Shown piece by piece: positions 6,522-13,980 of a stretch of 61,883 nt of DNA. Source of the stretch: Actinomadura fibrosa. GTDB lineage: Bacteria; Actinomycetota; Actinomycetes; Streptosporangiales; Streptosporangiaceae. Numbering within the stretch: position 1 is the first letter of the stretch; every line of letters starts with the position of its first letter. The notes below the pieces were generated by a model. It was given only the letters and a program-made list of their open reading frames with translations, was not told the DNA's origin and did not search any database. The translations under genes were made by a program, and so were the position numbers. The DNA lies in assembly GCF_900659615.1 (NCBI RefSeq), contig NZ_CAACUY010000033.1, positions 1 to 61,883 on the forward strand, read 5' to 3'.

Positions 6522-7685
6522 ATGAACCGCAGCGAGCGTGGACGGCACGAATACGAGGGCCTGATGGGCTTCCTTCCCGAGAACGGCCTCGGCGAAGTCC
6601 TCAGAACGTCCCCGCAGATGTACGAGACGGTGGTCGAAGGCGCGTTCGGCGGAGCGCTGTCCCGCCCGGAACTCAGCCGCCGGACCCGGGAACTCGCGAC
6701 GATCGCCATCGTCGCGGCCGCCGGGGGAGCCGAACGCCGCCTGGCCAGCCACGTCCGCGGCGCCCTCCGCCAGGGCGTCGCACCGTCCGAACTCCTGGCC
6801 CTCTGCGAGCACGTCGCCGTCTACGCGGGCTTCCCACGCGCGCTCGACGCCCTCGTCGTCGTCAACGAGATCCTCGAAGAAGCGGGAATCCCGCCCCAGC
6901 CCACCCTGCACAAGGTCGCCCTCGCCGACCACGAGACCGTCGTCGCGCAGAAGGGCGACAGCGGCCCCACGGTGATCCTCTCGCACTCCCTCGGCGTCGA
7001 CTGGAGGATGTGGGAGCCCGTCATGGAGCGCCTCTCCCACGGCCGCCGCGTCCTCGCCTACGACATGCGCGGCCACGGGTCCGCCGCCGGAGCACCCCGC
7101 CCGTTCACCATGGACGACACCGCCCGCGACCTGCTCGGCGTCCTCGACGCCTTCGACGCGGACACCGCCCACGTCGTCGGCCTGTCGATGGGCGGAGGCG
7201 TGGCGCAGACCGTCGCCGTCCGCGCCCCCGAACGCGTCGCCTCCCTCGCCCTCCTCGCGACCACCGACTACCCCTTCCCGGCCTTCGAGGACCGGGCGCG
7301 CTCAGCCGAGGCCGACGGCATGGAGGCACAGATCGTCCCGACCCTCACCCGCTGGTTCACCCCCGAAGCGCTCGCCACGAACCCCTGGGGCGTCCGGTAC
7401 GCCCGCGAGCGCATCCGCCGCTTCCACCCGGCCGACTGGGCCGCCGCCTGGCGCGCCTTCAAGGGCCTGGACGTCCAGGACCGGCTCGCTTCCCTCGCCG
7501 CCCCCACCCTCGTCCTGGCCGGCGAGCGCGACGCCTCGACCACCCCGGAGATCATGTCCGGCATTGCCGAACGCATCCCCGGCTCGACCTACCAGGAACT
7601 CCCAGGCGTCCCCCACATGCAGACCCTGGAAAACCCCGTCCAGGTGGCCGAGGCCCTGGACGCCTTCCTCCCCGCCGACCGCTGA
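6522..7685 (+). CDS. Carboxymuconolactone decarboxylase-like domain fused to an alpha/beta hydrolase
   Basis: The product is 387 residues. ATG 6522 follows the ribosome-binding site GAAAGGAG at 6508-6515. Residues about 15-120 form a CMD/AhpD-like domain (FGGALSRPELSRRTRELATI, then CEHVAVYAGFPRALDAL). Residues about 130-385 form an alpha/beta hydrolase with nucleophile elbow GLSMGGG (serine near 222), acid residue in LAGERDAST and histidine in GVPHMQTLE. Both domains resemble 3-oxoadipate enol-lactonase (PcaD) and 4-carboxymuconolactone decarboxylase (PcaC). In the known PcaL fusion, however, the hydrolase comes first; here the order is reversed. A role in protocatechuate-type ring cleavage is possible, but no other pca gene is nearby. 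Confidence 0.85.
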   Translation: MNRSERGRHEYEGLMGFLPENGLGEVLRTSPQMYETVVEGAFGGALSRPELSRRTRELATIAIVAAAGGAERRLASHVRGALRQGVAPSELLALCEHVAVYAGFPRALDALVVVNEILEEAGIPPQPTLHKVALADHETVVAQKGDSGPTVILSHSLGVDWRMWEPVMERLSHGRRVLAYDMRGHGSAAGAPRPFTMDDTARDLLGVLDAFDADTAHVVGLSMGGGVAQTVAVRAPERVASLALLATTDYPFPAFEDRARSAEADGMEAQIVPTLTRWFTPEALATNPWGVRYARERIRRFHPADWAAAWRAFKGLDVQDRLASLAAPTLVLAGERDASTTPEIMSGIAERIPGSTYQELPGVPHMQTLENPVQVAEALDAFLPADR

Positions 7686-7697
7686 GACGACCGCCCG

Positions 7698-8663
7698 TTA
7701 CCGCGTGCGGCCTCGGGCCTTGAGCGGGACGCCCGGCAAGGCCGGCGCGGGGATGGGCGCCCCGTCATACCCGCGGACCGTCCCGAAACGCTCCCCGGCC
7801 ATCCAGTCCCGCCGCGCGTCCGCGATCTCCTCACCCGTCCGCGCGACGAAGTTCCACCACATGACGAGCTTCTCCTCGAAGGGCTCGCCGCCCAGCAGGA
7901 CCAGCCCGCTGTCACCCTCGGCCCGCATCGGCAACTCGCCGCGACCGCAGCCGAGATACAGCATCGACCCCGGCTCCAGACGGACCCCGTCGACCTCCGT
8001 GACCCCGGACATCGTCAGCACCGCGTACTCGAAGTCCGGCTCGACCGGCAGGCGCACCTCGGCCCCGTCCGCCAGCGACAGGTCGGCGCCCATGATCGGC
8101 GTGAACGTCGTACCGGGCGAGACGGCCCCGTCCAGCTCACCCAGGATGACCGTCCCGCTGAACCCCGGCCCGCTCACCGTCGGAAGGTCCGCATGATGCT
8201 CGAACCGAGGCTCGGTGTGCCGGTGCGCATCGGGCAGCGCCACCCACAACTGCGCACCGTGCAGGACCGGCGAATGCCGGCGCGGAGACTCCTCCGAATG
8301 CGCGATCGCCCGCCCCGCGGTCATCAGCCCGAGCTCCCGCGGCCGGACGGTCTGCAAGCTGCCCAGACTGTCCCGGTGCAGCACCTCGCCACCGTGCAAC
8401 CAGCTCACCGTCTGCAAGCCGATATGCGGATGCGGCGCAACCTGCATGCCGGGCTCGTCGGTGATGTCGTCCGGCCCATAGTGGTCGACGAAACACCACG
8501 CCCCCACCATGCGCCGCCCCATGCTCGGCAACAGCCGCCGAACGAACGTGCCCTCCCCGAGCGGCACCCGCCGCGCCGCCAGCAACTCCCGCACAGGCCC
8601 ACCCGAAACCCCGTCCCGCCCACCACACAAGACCGGCTCAGGCCGCACCTCAAGATCACTCAA
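7698..8663 (-). CDS. Pirin family protein
   Basis: The product is about 321 residues with the double-cupin pirin architecture. The N-terminal cupin contains APHPHIGLQTVSWLHGGEVL and HRDSLGS, and IAHSEESP supplies the remaining metal ligands, giving the expected His/His/His/Glu iron site. Pirins act as quercetin dioxygenases or redox-dependent regulators. The chosen start is TTG 8663, because GGGAGGGG lies five bases upstream; an earlier TTG (8678) is in frame but would sit within that ribosome-binding site. The gene converges on the CMD-hydrolase fusion with 12 bases between stops. Confidence 0.88.
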   Translation of the reverse strand: MSDLEVRPEPVLCGGRDGVSGGPVRELLAARRVPLGEGTFVRRLLPSMGRRMVGAWCFVDHYGPDDITDEPGMQVAPHPHIGLQTVSWLHGGEVLHRDSLGSLQTVRPRELGLMTAGRAIAHSEESPRRHSPVLHGAQLWVALPDAHRHTEPRFEHHADLPTVSGPGFSGTVILGELDGAVSPGTTFTPIMGADLSLADGAEVRLPVEPDFEYAVLTMSGVTEVDGVRLEPGSMLYLGCGRGELPMRAEGDSGLVLLGGEPFEEKLVMWWNFVARTGEEIADARRDWMAGERFGTVRGYDGAPIPAPALPGVPLKARGRTR

Positions 8664-9242
8664 CCAAACCCCTCCCAAGAAGAACCTAACCCCCCACCCC
8701 CGACCACCCGCCCGCCCCCTCCACCCCGCACCCCCGAGTACCCATTCCCGGTACCCACTCCCGGTATCCGCCCCCGGACGTGCGCCCCCGGACGTGCGCC
8801 CCCGCCCTCCGTGACCTGATATCCGCCTCCAGCCTGATCCAGCCTGCCCCGGCCTGCCCCGGCCTGCCCCGGCCTGCGCCCCCCGCCTGCGTCCCCCCGG
8901 CCTCCGCGACTTGGCCTCCGCGACTTGGCCCCGCCAGCCGCCCCCGCCAGCCGTCCCCGCCAGCCGCCCCCTGCCATCCGCGCCCGCTCCGCCTCACCCC
9001 GCTCGGACGCTGCCCTGCCAATCATCCCGCCCATCAAGACACAGCCCGACGTCCGCCATACCGCCGCCCGGCCCGTCGAACGCGCCTTACTCCGCCCCCC
9101 CGTCGAACCAGGTGCGTTATCGCCCATGCAGGCCCGCTACGCCAAAATGCGGCACCGACGTCCCCAGCCATCCCGTTCCGCCCGCTCCACCCGCCGCCCT
9201 ACCGCTCTCTTCACCGCTCACCGCCTACCCGCTCCACTGCCC

Positions 9243-9492
9243 CCACCCGCCGCCGCAAGCTGCTGCACCGAACCACTGCCCGCCCGCGCTGCCCGCCCGC
9301 GCTGCCCGCCCGCGCTGCCCGCCCGTGTCGCCCGCCCGTGTCGCCCGCCCGTGTCGCCCGCCCGTGTCGCCCGCATGGTCGCTACGCCCCGTTCCGATGC
9401 TGCCTCGTCCTGGCGCCCTGCCATCGGCATACGGCCCGCCCCGCCGTCCGCAAACCCTGGGACCGCACGCGTGGGACGCGTTGGACGTGCTG
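9243..9492. repeat. First copy of a large direct duplication
   Basis: This 250-bp segment recurs as 9505-9706. It contains, in order, the GCCGCCGCAAGCTGCTGCAC segment, a 13-bp tandem array, a CATGGTCGCTACGCCCCGTT segment, and the tail ending TTGGACGTGCTG. The length difference (48 bp) is accounted for by three missing 13-bp units plus one 9-bp segment (GTGGGACGC) absent from the second copy. Confidence 0.8.
9279..9369. repeat. 13-bp tandem array, seven units
   Basis: Three units of CCCGCCCGCGCTG (9279-9317) are followed by four units of CCCGCCCGTGTCG (9318-9369) without spacers. The corresponding array in the downstream duplicate has only four, more diverged units, so copy number has changed since duplication. 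Confidence 0.85.
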
Positions 9493-9504
9493 CGCCGTGC
9501 TGCG

Positions 9505-9706
9505 CCACCCGCCGCCGCAAGCTGCTGCACCGAACCACTGCCCGCCCGTGCTGCCCGCCCGCGCTGCCCGCCCGCGTCGCCCGCATGTGTCGCCCGCATG
9601 GTCGCTACGCCCCGTTCTGACGCTGCCTCGTCCTGGCGCCCTGCCGTCGGCATACGGCCCGCCCCGCCGTCCGCAAACCCTGGGACCTCACGCGTTGGAC
9701 GTGCTG
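9505..9706. repeat. Second copy of the large direct duplication
   Basis: It matches 9243-9492 along its length with scattered substitutions, fewer 13-bp units and one 9-bp deletion. The two copies are separated by only 12 bases, so this is a tandem segmental duplication. Confidence 0.8.
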
Positions 9707-9747
9707 AGCCGTGCTGGGTCACTCGCCGTGCTATCTGCGCCGCGTCG

Positions 9748-9813
9748 CCCCGCCGTGCTGCCTGCGCCGCCCCGCCGTGCTGCCTGCGCCGCCCCGCCGT
9801 GCTGCCTGCGCCG
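9748..9813. repeat. 22-bp tandem repeat, three perfect units
   Basis: Three identical 22-bp units begin at 9748, 9770 and 9792, each starting CCCCGCCGTGCTGCCTGCG. Increasingly diverged relatives (cores such as GCCGTGCTGTCCGCGC) continue to about 10245, so this is the best-preserved part of an older array. Confidence 0.85.
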
Positions 9814-10459
9814 CGTCACGGCGGGCGTGCTTCGTGCGGCGCGGTGTACGGCCGCGCTGTCCGCGCTGCGCCGCGGTGCTGTGCTGTCCGTGCCGCATCG
9901 CCCGTGCTGTTTGCGGCGCGTCGTTTGGCCGTGCTGCCCGCGCTCTGCCGCGGCGCCCTGCTGTCCGCGCCGCCTTGACCCGCCGTGCTGTCCGCGCCGT
10001 GCTGTGTGCCGTGCTTCTGCACCGCGTTGCCCGCCATGCTCTCTGCGTCGCATTGCCCCCGCCGTGCTGTCTGGGCGCCGCGTCCCCCGCCGTGCTGTCC
10101 GCGCTATGCGGCGGTGCCGTGCTGTCCGCGGTGCGTCGCCCGGGCACACCGCCCGCGGCGCGTCGCTCCGCCGTGCTGTTTGCGCCATGCGCTCCGCCGT
10201 GCTGTCCGTGGCCCGTTGCCCCGCCGTGTTGTCCGCGAACCTGTAACCTCTCGCGTCGGACGTGCCGCGTCGCCTTGCCGGGCTGTTTGCGGCGGCGTGT
10301 TGTCCGGCTGCGGTGGTTGGTCGCGTTGGCGCACTTGTTCTGCCGATGTGCTGTCTTGGGCCGCCCCCGCCTGAACGCCGCGCTGCCGTGGTACTTCGCT
10401 GCGTGGCGGGGGCTGGTCGGGAGTGGCTGCTCGGTGGGGGTGCCGGTGAGTTCGTCTTG

Positions 10460-11008
10460 TTAGGTGGGGAACGGTGGGGCCCAAGGTTCGTTGTCTGGGG
10501 CGATGGAGTTGATCAGTTGGCTGATCAGGCGGTACCAGCCCGCGAGGACGAGCAGCTCCAGTAGCTGCGGCTCGTCGTAGTGGCGGGCGAGGGCTTCCCA
10601 TGTCGGCTGGGAGATCTCGGCCGAGTCGTGCAGTTCGTCCACGGCGTTGACGAGCAGGCGGTCCTTCGGTGACCAGGGCGCGGGGTCGCCGGACACGGTG
10701 GCGTCGATCTGTTCGGGCGTCAGACCGACGGCTTCGGCGAAGGTCGCGACGTGGACGCCCCATTCGTACTGGCAGCCCGCGCGAGCGCACACGCGGTCGA
10801 TGACGATCTCGCGGTCTCGTGGGGGCAGGCTTCCGTGCGCGAGCAGCCCGGCGCCGAGGACGCGCATGCGGGACGCCAGTTCCGGGTTGCGGTGCAGTGT
10901 GCGGAAGAGGATCAGTGGTTCGTGTGCCACGTCCGGTGGCATCCACTTGCGCAGGGCCTCGTCGATCTCCGGTGCGTACGGCGGTTCGAGCGGGGTGATG
11001 CGGGCCAT
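10460..11008 (-). CDS. Carboxymuconolactone decarboxylase / AhpD-like protein
   Basis: The product is 182 residues. ATG 11008 has GGAGG five bases upstream. The motif DRVCARAGCQYEWGVHVATF (residues 71-90) gives C74, C79, E82 and H86, the pattern of the CMD family branch that acts on peroxides or lactones. The spacing differs from the CxxC of classical AhpD. It lies 74 bases downstream of the HxlR-type gene on the same strand, with a dyad between them (11051-11065). HxlR regulators commonly respond to reactive electrophiles or redox change, so a detoxification role is likely. The repeat desert begins right after its stop. Confidence 0.85.
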   Translation of the reverse strand: MARITPLEPPYAPEIDEALRKWMPPDVAHEPLILFRTLHRNPELASRMRVLGAGLLAHGSLPPRDREIVIDRVCARAGCQYEWGVHVATFAEAVGLTPEQIDATVSGDPAPWSPKDRLLVNAVDELHDSAEISQPTWEALARHYDEPQLLELLVLAGWYRLISQLINSIAPDNEPWAPPFPT

Positions 11009-11050
11009 GAAGACCTCCGGGGGTGCTTCGGTTTTAGAAGCAGGATGGCG

Positions 11051-11065
11051 CTTCGATAGTCGAAG
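11051..11065. promoter_or_regulatory. Inverted repeat between HxlR and CMD genes, candidate operator
   Basis: CTTCGA-TAG-TCGAAG is a perfect 6-bp dyad with a 3-bp spacer, 42 bases upstream of the CMD-like ATG. Related CTTCGG...TTTCGAAA sequence occurs upstream of the HxlR gene near 11427-11446. Both are AT-richer than the surroundings and could bind the HxlR dimer, giving the CMD gene its own regulated promoter. Confidence 0.5.
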
Positions 11066-11082
11066 TGCAAGGTCTGGAGGTC

Positions 11083-11412
11083 TCAGGACGGGGGCAGGCT
11101 CGCGGCCCAGCGGTCGGACCAGGCGGAGAGTGGACGGAGTGCCTCGCGAGCGTCCTGTCCGAGTGGGGTCAGGGTGTAGGGGCCCTCGGCTGTCTGCTCG
11201 ACAATGCCGGCTTCGGTCAGTTCCACCAAGCGCTGCCGCAGCACGCTTGAGGACATGTCGTCGCAGCGCTGCTGAAGTGTGCGGAAGCCGAGCGGGCCTT
11301 CGTGCAGTTCCCAGATGATCCGCAGGGTCCAGCGGCGCCCGAAGAGATCGAGGGCCGCCATGATCGGCCGGCCGGTGGACGAGCCGCGTACGCGCCGTCC
11401 CGGTGTCGGCAT
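11083..11412 (-). CDS. HxlR family transcriptional regulator
   Basis: The product is 109 residues, the typical length for a single winged-helix HxlR protein. The motif GRRWTLRIIWELHEGPLGF leads into RTLQQRCDDMSSSVLRQRL and TPLGQDAREALRPLSAWSD, which is diagnostic. The cysteine in RCDDMSSSVL (residue about 50) occupies the region where redox-sensing cysteines are found in HxlR/HypR proteins. ATG 11412 has GGAAGGA upstream. It is probably co-transcribed with, and controls, the downstream CMD-like gene. Confidence 0.88.
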   Translation of the reverse strand: MPTPGRRVRGSSTGRPIMAALDLFGRRWTLRIIWELHEGPLGFRTLQQRCDDMSSSVLRQRLVELTEAGIVEQTAEGPYTLTPLGQDAREALRPLSAWSDRWAASLPPS

Positions 11413-11534
11413 GATCGTCCTTCCGCGGAGGCTTCGGATTTCGAAACGCTAGCACGGGGGAGAGGCTGTCCCTGCGGCGCATAGTCCATGGCAGTGGTCG
11501 GTCTTGTTGTCGGCTGGTGGAGTGTTCTGTCGTT

Positions 11535-11909
11535 TCATGGCCGGAGATCTGGCGGTGGGCTCTGCTGTTCGGTTCGGGTGATCGTGCGGCGGAGCAGGGT
11601 GCGGGCTTCGGCGAGGTCGGCGGCGCGCTGGTCCAGGGTGGTGAGGCGGTCTCGCAGGGCATCGAGGACGCCTGGGCATGGGGCGAGGCTGGACGGGCCG
11701 TTGGCGCAGGGGATGACCTGGTGGATGAGCCTGGTCGGGAGGCCCGCCGCGAGGAGCGCGCGGATCTGGGTGATCTTTTCTAGGACGCTCTCGTCGTAGT
11801 CGCGGTAGCCGTTGGGGAGGCGCCGCGAGGTGATCAGGCCCTGGCGTTCGTAGTAGCGCAGCAGGCGCTCGTTCACGCCGGTCCGCCTGGACACCTCGCC
11901 GATCAGCAT
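11535..11909 (-). CDS. MerR family transcriptional regulator
   Basis: The product is 124 residues. It starts MLIGEVSRRTGVNERLLRYY, then ERQGLITSRRLPNGYRDYDE, the canonical MerR winged-helix, and ends with a coiled-coil dimerisation helix (about residues 78-112). There is no metal-binding cysteine cluster; only the two cysteines in PCANGPSSLAPCPG occur, at a position close to the effector-binding loop. The GAGGAG ribosome-binding site precedes ATG 11909. A 19-bp-spacer promoter pointing at the divergent amidohydrolase makes that gene the likely target. Confidence 0.9.
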   Translation of the reverse strand: MLIGEVSRRTGVNERLLRYYERQGLITSRRLPNGYRDYDESVLEKITQIRALLAAGLPTRLIHQVIPCANGPSSLAPCPGVLDALRDRLTTLDQRAADLAEARTLLRRTITRTEQQSPPPDLRP

Positions 11910-11923
11910 CTCGTGCTCCTCGC

Positions 11924-11954
11924 TTGACCTTGCAACGGTGCCAACCCGTAACCG
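11924..11954 (+). promoter_or_regulatory. MerR-type promoter with 19-bp spacer
   Basis: TTGACC (11924-11929) is separated from TAACCG (11949-11954) by exactly 19 bp. This is the over-long spacing that MerR regulators untwist to activate transcription. The spacer contains an imperfect dyad (CTTGCAAC / GTGCCAAC region). The promoter fires toward the amidohydrolase whose ATG is 33 bases further on. Confidence 0.65.
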
Positions 11955-11986
11955 TGGCCGGACGGCACCGATTCCGAGGAGAAGGC

Positions 11987-12760
11987 ATGATCATCGATGC
12001 TCACGCGCATGTGCACGACCCGGTCGAGGAACACCTCGCCAAGATGGACGCGGCCGGCGTCGAGCGGTCGGTGATCTTCGGTACGCGAGCGCATCCCGAG
12101 CGGGCACGGGATCTCGCGGAGCTGCGGGAGGAGATGGCCGTCCTTCAGCGAAGCCTCGGCGGGCGGAGGAATGGCGCCGCCGACTACCGCCTTGCTTATG
12201 CCGAGTTGGACGACGCCTTGGCGCGGTGGCCGGAGCGGTTCATCGGGTTCGGTGCCGTCCCTTTGGATGGGGTGGTGGACGAAGCCGTTGAACGGGAGGT
12301 TGTTGGGCGTGGGCTGAAGGGCATCGGTGAGCTGACGCCGCCTCCCGGTGAGGCGCAGCGTCTTGAGCCGGTTCTGCGGGCGGCGAGCGACCACCGGCTG
12401 CCCGTCGTCGTGCACGGTTTCGCGCCCACGACAGAGGACGATCTGCGGACGCTGGCCGATCTCGCCGCCCGCCATGCGGACGTGCCGCTGATCATCAGCC
12501 AGCTCGGCGGGTTGCACTGGATGACGGCCATCGAGCTGGTCAGGGACAGGCCGAACATGTACCTGGAGCTGTCGACGGCGCCGATCGTCTTCGCGGTGCG
12601 GCTGGCGATCAGCGAGATCCCGGAGCGGTCCCTGTTCGGCTCGGACGCGCCCTATGGCGATCCTGTCCTGGCCCGCCGGACCGTCGAGCGCGTCACCACG
12701 CCCGGCGAACTCCGCGACCGGATTCTCGGGGGGAACCTTGTTGCCCTCCTTGACGGCTGA
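11987..12760 (+). CDS. Amidohydrolase family protein (metal-dependent hydrolase / decarboxylase-like)
   Basis: The product is 257 residues. The ATG follows the purine-rich GAGGAGAAGG. The N-terminal MIIDAHAHVHD supplies the HxH metal pair (H6, H8). VVVHGF, an SQLGGLH segment and FGSDAPYGDP (catalytic Asp) complete the amidohydrolase-2 TIM-barrel pattern. It is at the short end for this family, whose members hydrolyse or decarboxylate small cyclic or aromatic acids. It lies opposite the MerR gene and behind a MerR-type promoter. The substrate is not deducible. Confidence 0.85.
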   Translation: MIIDAHAHVHDPVEEHLAKMDAAGVERSVIFGTRAHPERARDLAELREEMAVLQRSLGGRRNGAADYRLAYAELDDALARWPERFIGFGAVPLDGVVDEAVEREVVGRGLKGIGELTPPPGEAQRLEPVLRAASDHRLPVVVHGFAPTTEDDLRTLADLAARHADVPLIISQLGGLHWMTAIELVRDRPNMYLELSTAPIVFAVRLAISEIPERSLFGSDAPYGDPVLARRTVERVTTPGELRDRILGGNLVALLDG

Positions 12761-12915
12761 TGGTGTTTCCGCCTGGGGGGTCGTTCATGCGGGACTGCCT
12801 CGGTTTGGTGGTCTCGGGTAGTACGAGTGTTTGGTGGAGCGCTGGCGGCTGTCCTTTTCGGTGGTCGGTGGTGCGGCGGAATCGGGCGATGGTCGGCGGG
12901 GTTGGACTTGGCGTG

Positions 12916-13965
12916 ATGCACGGTGAGTACAAGGTGCCGGGAGGCAAGCTCGTCGTCGCCGATGTCGACGTCGTGGACGGGTTGCTGCGCGCTCCCAGGA
13001 TCAGTGGTGACTTCTTCCTCGAACCGGACGAGGCGCTGGAGACGATCAACGCCGTCCTCGACGGGCTGCCTGCGGGGCTTGAGGCCAGGGAGATCGGGGC
13101 GCGCGTCCAGGCCGGGCTGCCGGCGGGCACGGTGATGCTCGGGATCACGGCCGAGGCCGTGGGGATCGCGGTCCGGCGGGCGGTGGCGAAGGCGTCGGAT
13201 TGGCGGCACCACGAGTGGCGGCTGATCCATGAGGCACCGCAGGGGCCCGCTCTGCACATGGCGCTCGACCAGGTGCTGGCGGAGGAGGTCGGCGCCGGGC
13301 AGCGGCCGCCCACGCTGCGGGTATGGGAGTGGGCGTCGCCCGCGGTGGTCATCGGCAGCTTCCAGTCGCTGCGCAACGAGGTCGACGCGGACGAGGCCGC
13401 GCGGTACGGCGTGGACGTGGTGCGCCGCATCAGCGGCGGTGGTGCGATGTTCGTCGAGCCGGGCAACACGATCACCTATTCGCTGTACGCGCCGGAGACG
13501 CTGGTGGCGGGGATGTCGTTCGCCGAGAGCTACGCGTTCCTCGACGACTGGGTGCTGGGAGCGCTGGCGGAGCTGGGCGTCAAGGCCTGGTACCAGCCGC
13601 TGAACGACATCACCTCGGACCAGGGCAAGATCGCGGGGGCGGCGCAGAAGCGGCTCGCGGCGGGGGCCGTCCTGCACCATGTGACGATGTCCTACGACAT
13701 CGACGCCGACAAGATGCTGCAGGTGCTGCGGATCGGCAGGGAGAAGCTGTCGGACAAGGGCATCGCCAGCGCGAACAAGCGGGTCGATCCGCTGCGGCGG
13801 CAGACCGGGCTGCCCCGCGAGGCGATCATCGACCGCATGATCGCGCACTTCCGGGGCCGGTACGGGCTCGTGGACGACCGGCTCAGCGAGGACGAGCTGA
13901 GGCTGGCCGAGAAGTACGTGACCGAGAAGTTCAGCACCGAGGAGTGGACGGCCCGGGTTCCGTGA
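12916..13965 (+). CDS. Lipoate-protein ligase family protein with N-terminal accessory domain
   Basis: The product is 349 residues from ATG 12916; a longer frame back to 12760 is low-complexity and lacks family similarity. Residues 1-85 (MHGEYKVPGGKLVVADVDVV onward) match the small accessory domain normally at the C-terminus of LplA. Residues about 95-340 are the biotin/lipoate ligase catalytic domain, with RRISGGGAMFVEPGNTITYS and the catalytic-lysine region TSDQGKIAGAAQKR. This accessory-first order is common in actinobacteria and archaea-like ligases. The probable reaction is ATP-dependent lipoylation of 2-oxoacid dehydrogenase or glycine-cleavage H proteins. Its stop is 15 bases from the convergent oxidoreductase stop. 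Confidence 0.85.
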   Translation: MHGEYKVPGGKLVVADVDVVDGLLRAPRISGDFFLEPDEALETINAVLDGLPAGLEAREIGARVQAGLPAGTVMLGITAEAVGIAVRRAVAKASDWRHHEWRLIHEAPQGPALHMALDQVLAEEVGAGQRPPTLRVWEWASPAVVIGSFQSLRNEVDADEAARYGVDVVRRISGGGAMFVEPGNTITYSLYAPETLVAGMSFAESYAFLDDWVLGALAELGVKAWYQPLNDITSDQGKIAGAAQKRLAAGAVLHHVTMSYDIDADKMLQVLRIGREKLSDKGIASANKRVDPLRRQTGLPREAIIDRMIAHFRGRYGLVDDRLSEDELRLAEKYVTEKFSTEEWTARVP

Positions 13966-13980
13966 CCGCGGTGGGCGCGG

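Larger units (their letters stand above)
8679..10459. repeat. 1.8-kb gene-free, cytosine-rich tract of degenerate tandem repeats
   Basis: No frame here has recognisable domains, although long open frames occur on both strands because stop codons are rare in such GC-rich DNA. The top strand is strikingly rich in C and poor in A. It is a patchwork of short tandem arrays: two 14-bp CCTCCGCGACTTGG units, 10-bp CCTGCCCCGG units, a 13-bp array, 22-bp arrays, and long decayed stretches of GCCGTGCTGTCCGCGCC-like units up to about 10245. It lies downstream of the CMD-like gene stop and upstream of the pirin start. It probably grew by replication slippage and may form G-quadruplexes on the other strand. 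Confidence 0.75.

Noticed and set aside
4811..6709. Long minus-strand frame across the XRE and LysR genes
   Set aside because: It is antisense to two genes with clear domains and its product is Arg/Ser/Pro-rich without motifs.
9279..9369. Possible CRISPR-like array
   Set aside because: Units are 13 bp, contiguous and without spacers, and no cas gene is present. It is a minisatellite.
8780..10246. 488-codon plus-strand frame in the repeat desert
   Set aside because: The product is Pro/Ala/Arg/Cys low-complexity sequence that follows the repeats; other frames and the opposite strand are equally open.
12760..12915. N-terminal extension of the lipoate ligase frame
   Set aside because: The added residues are Trp/Gly/Arg-rich and unlike any ligase; the family N-terminus fits ATG 12916.
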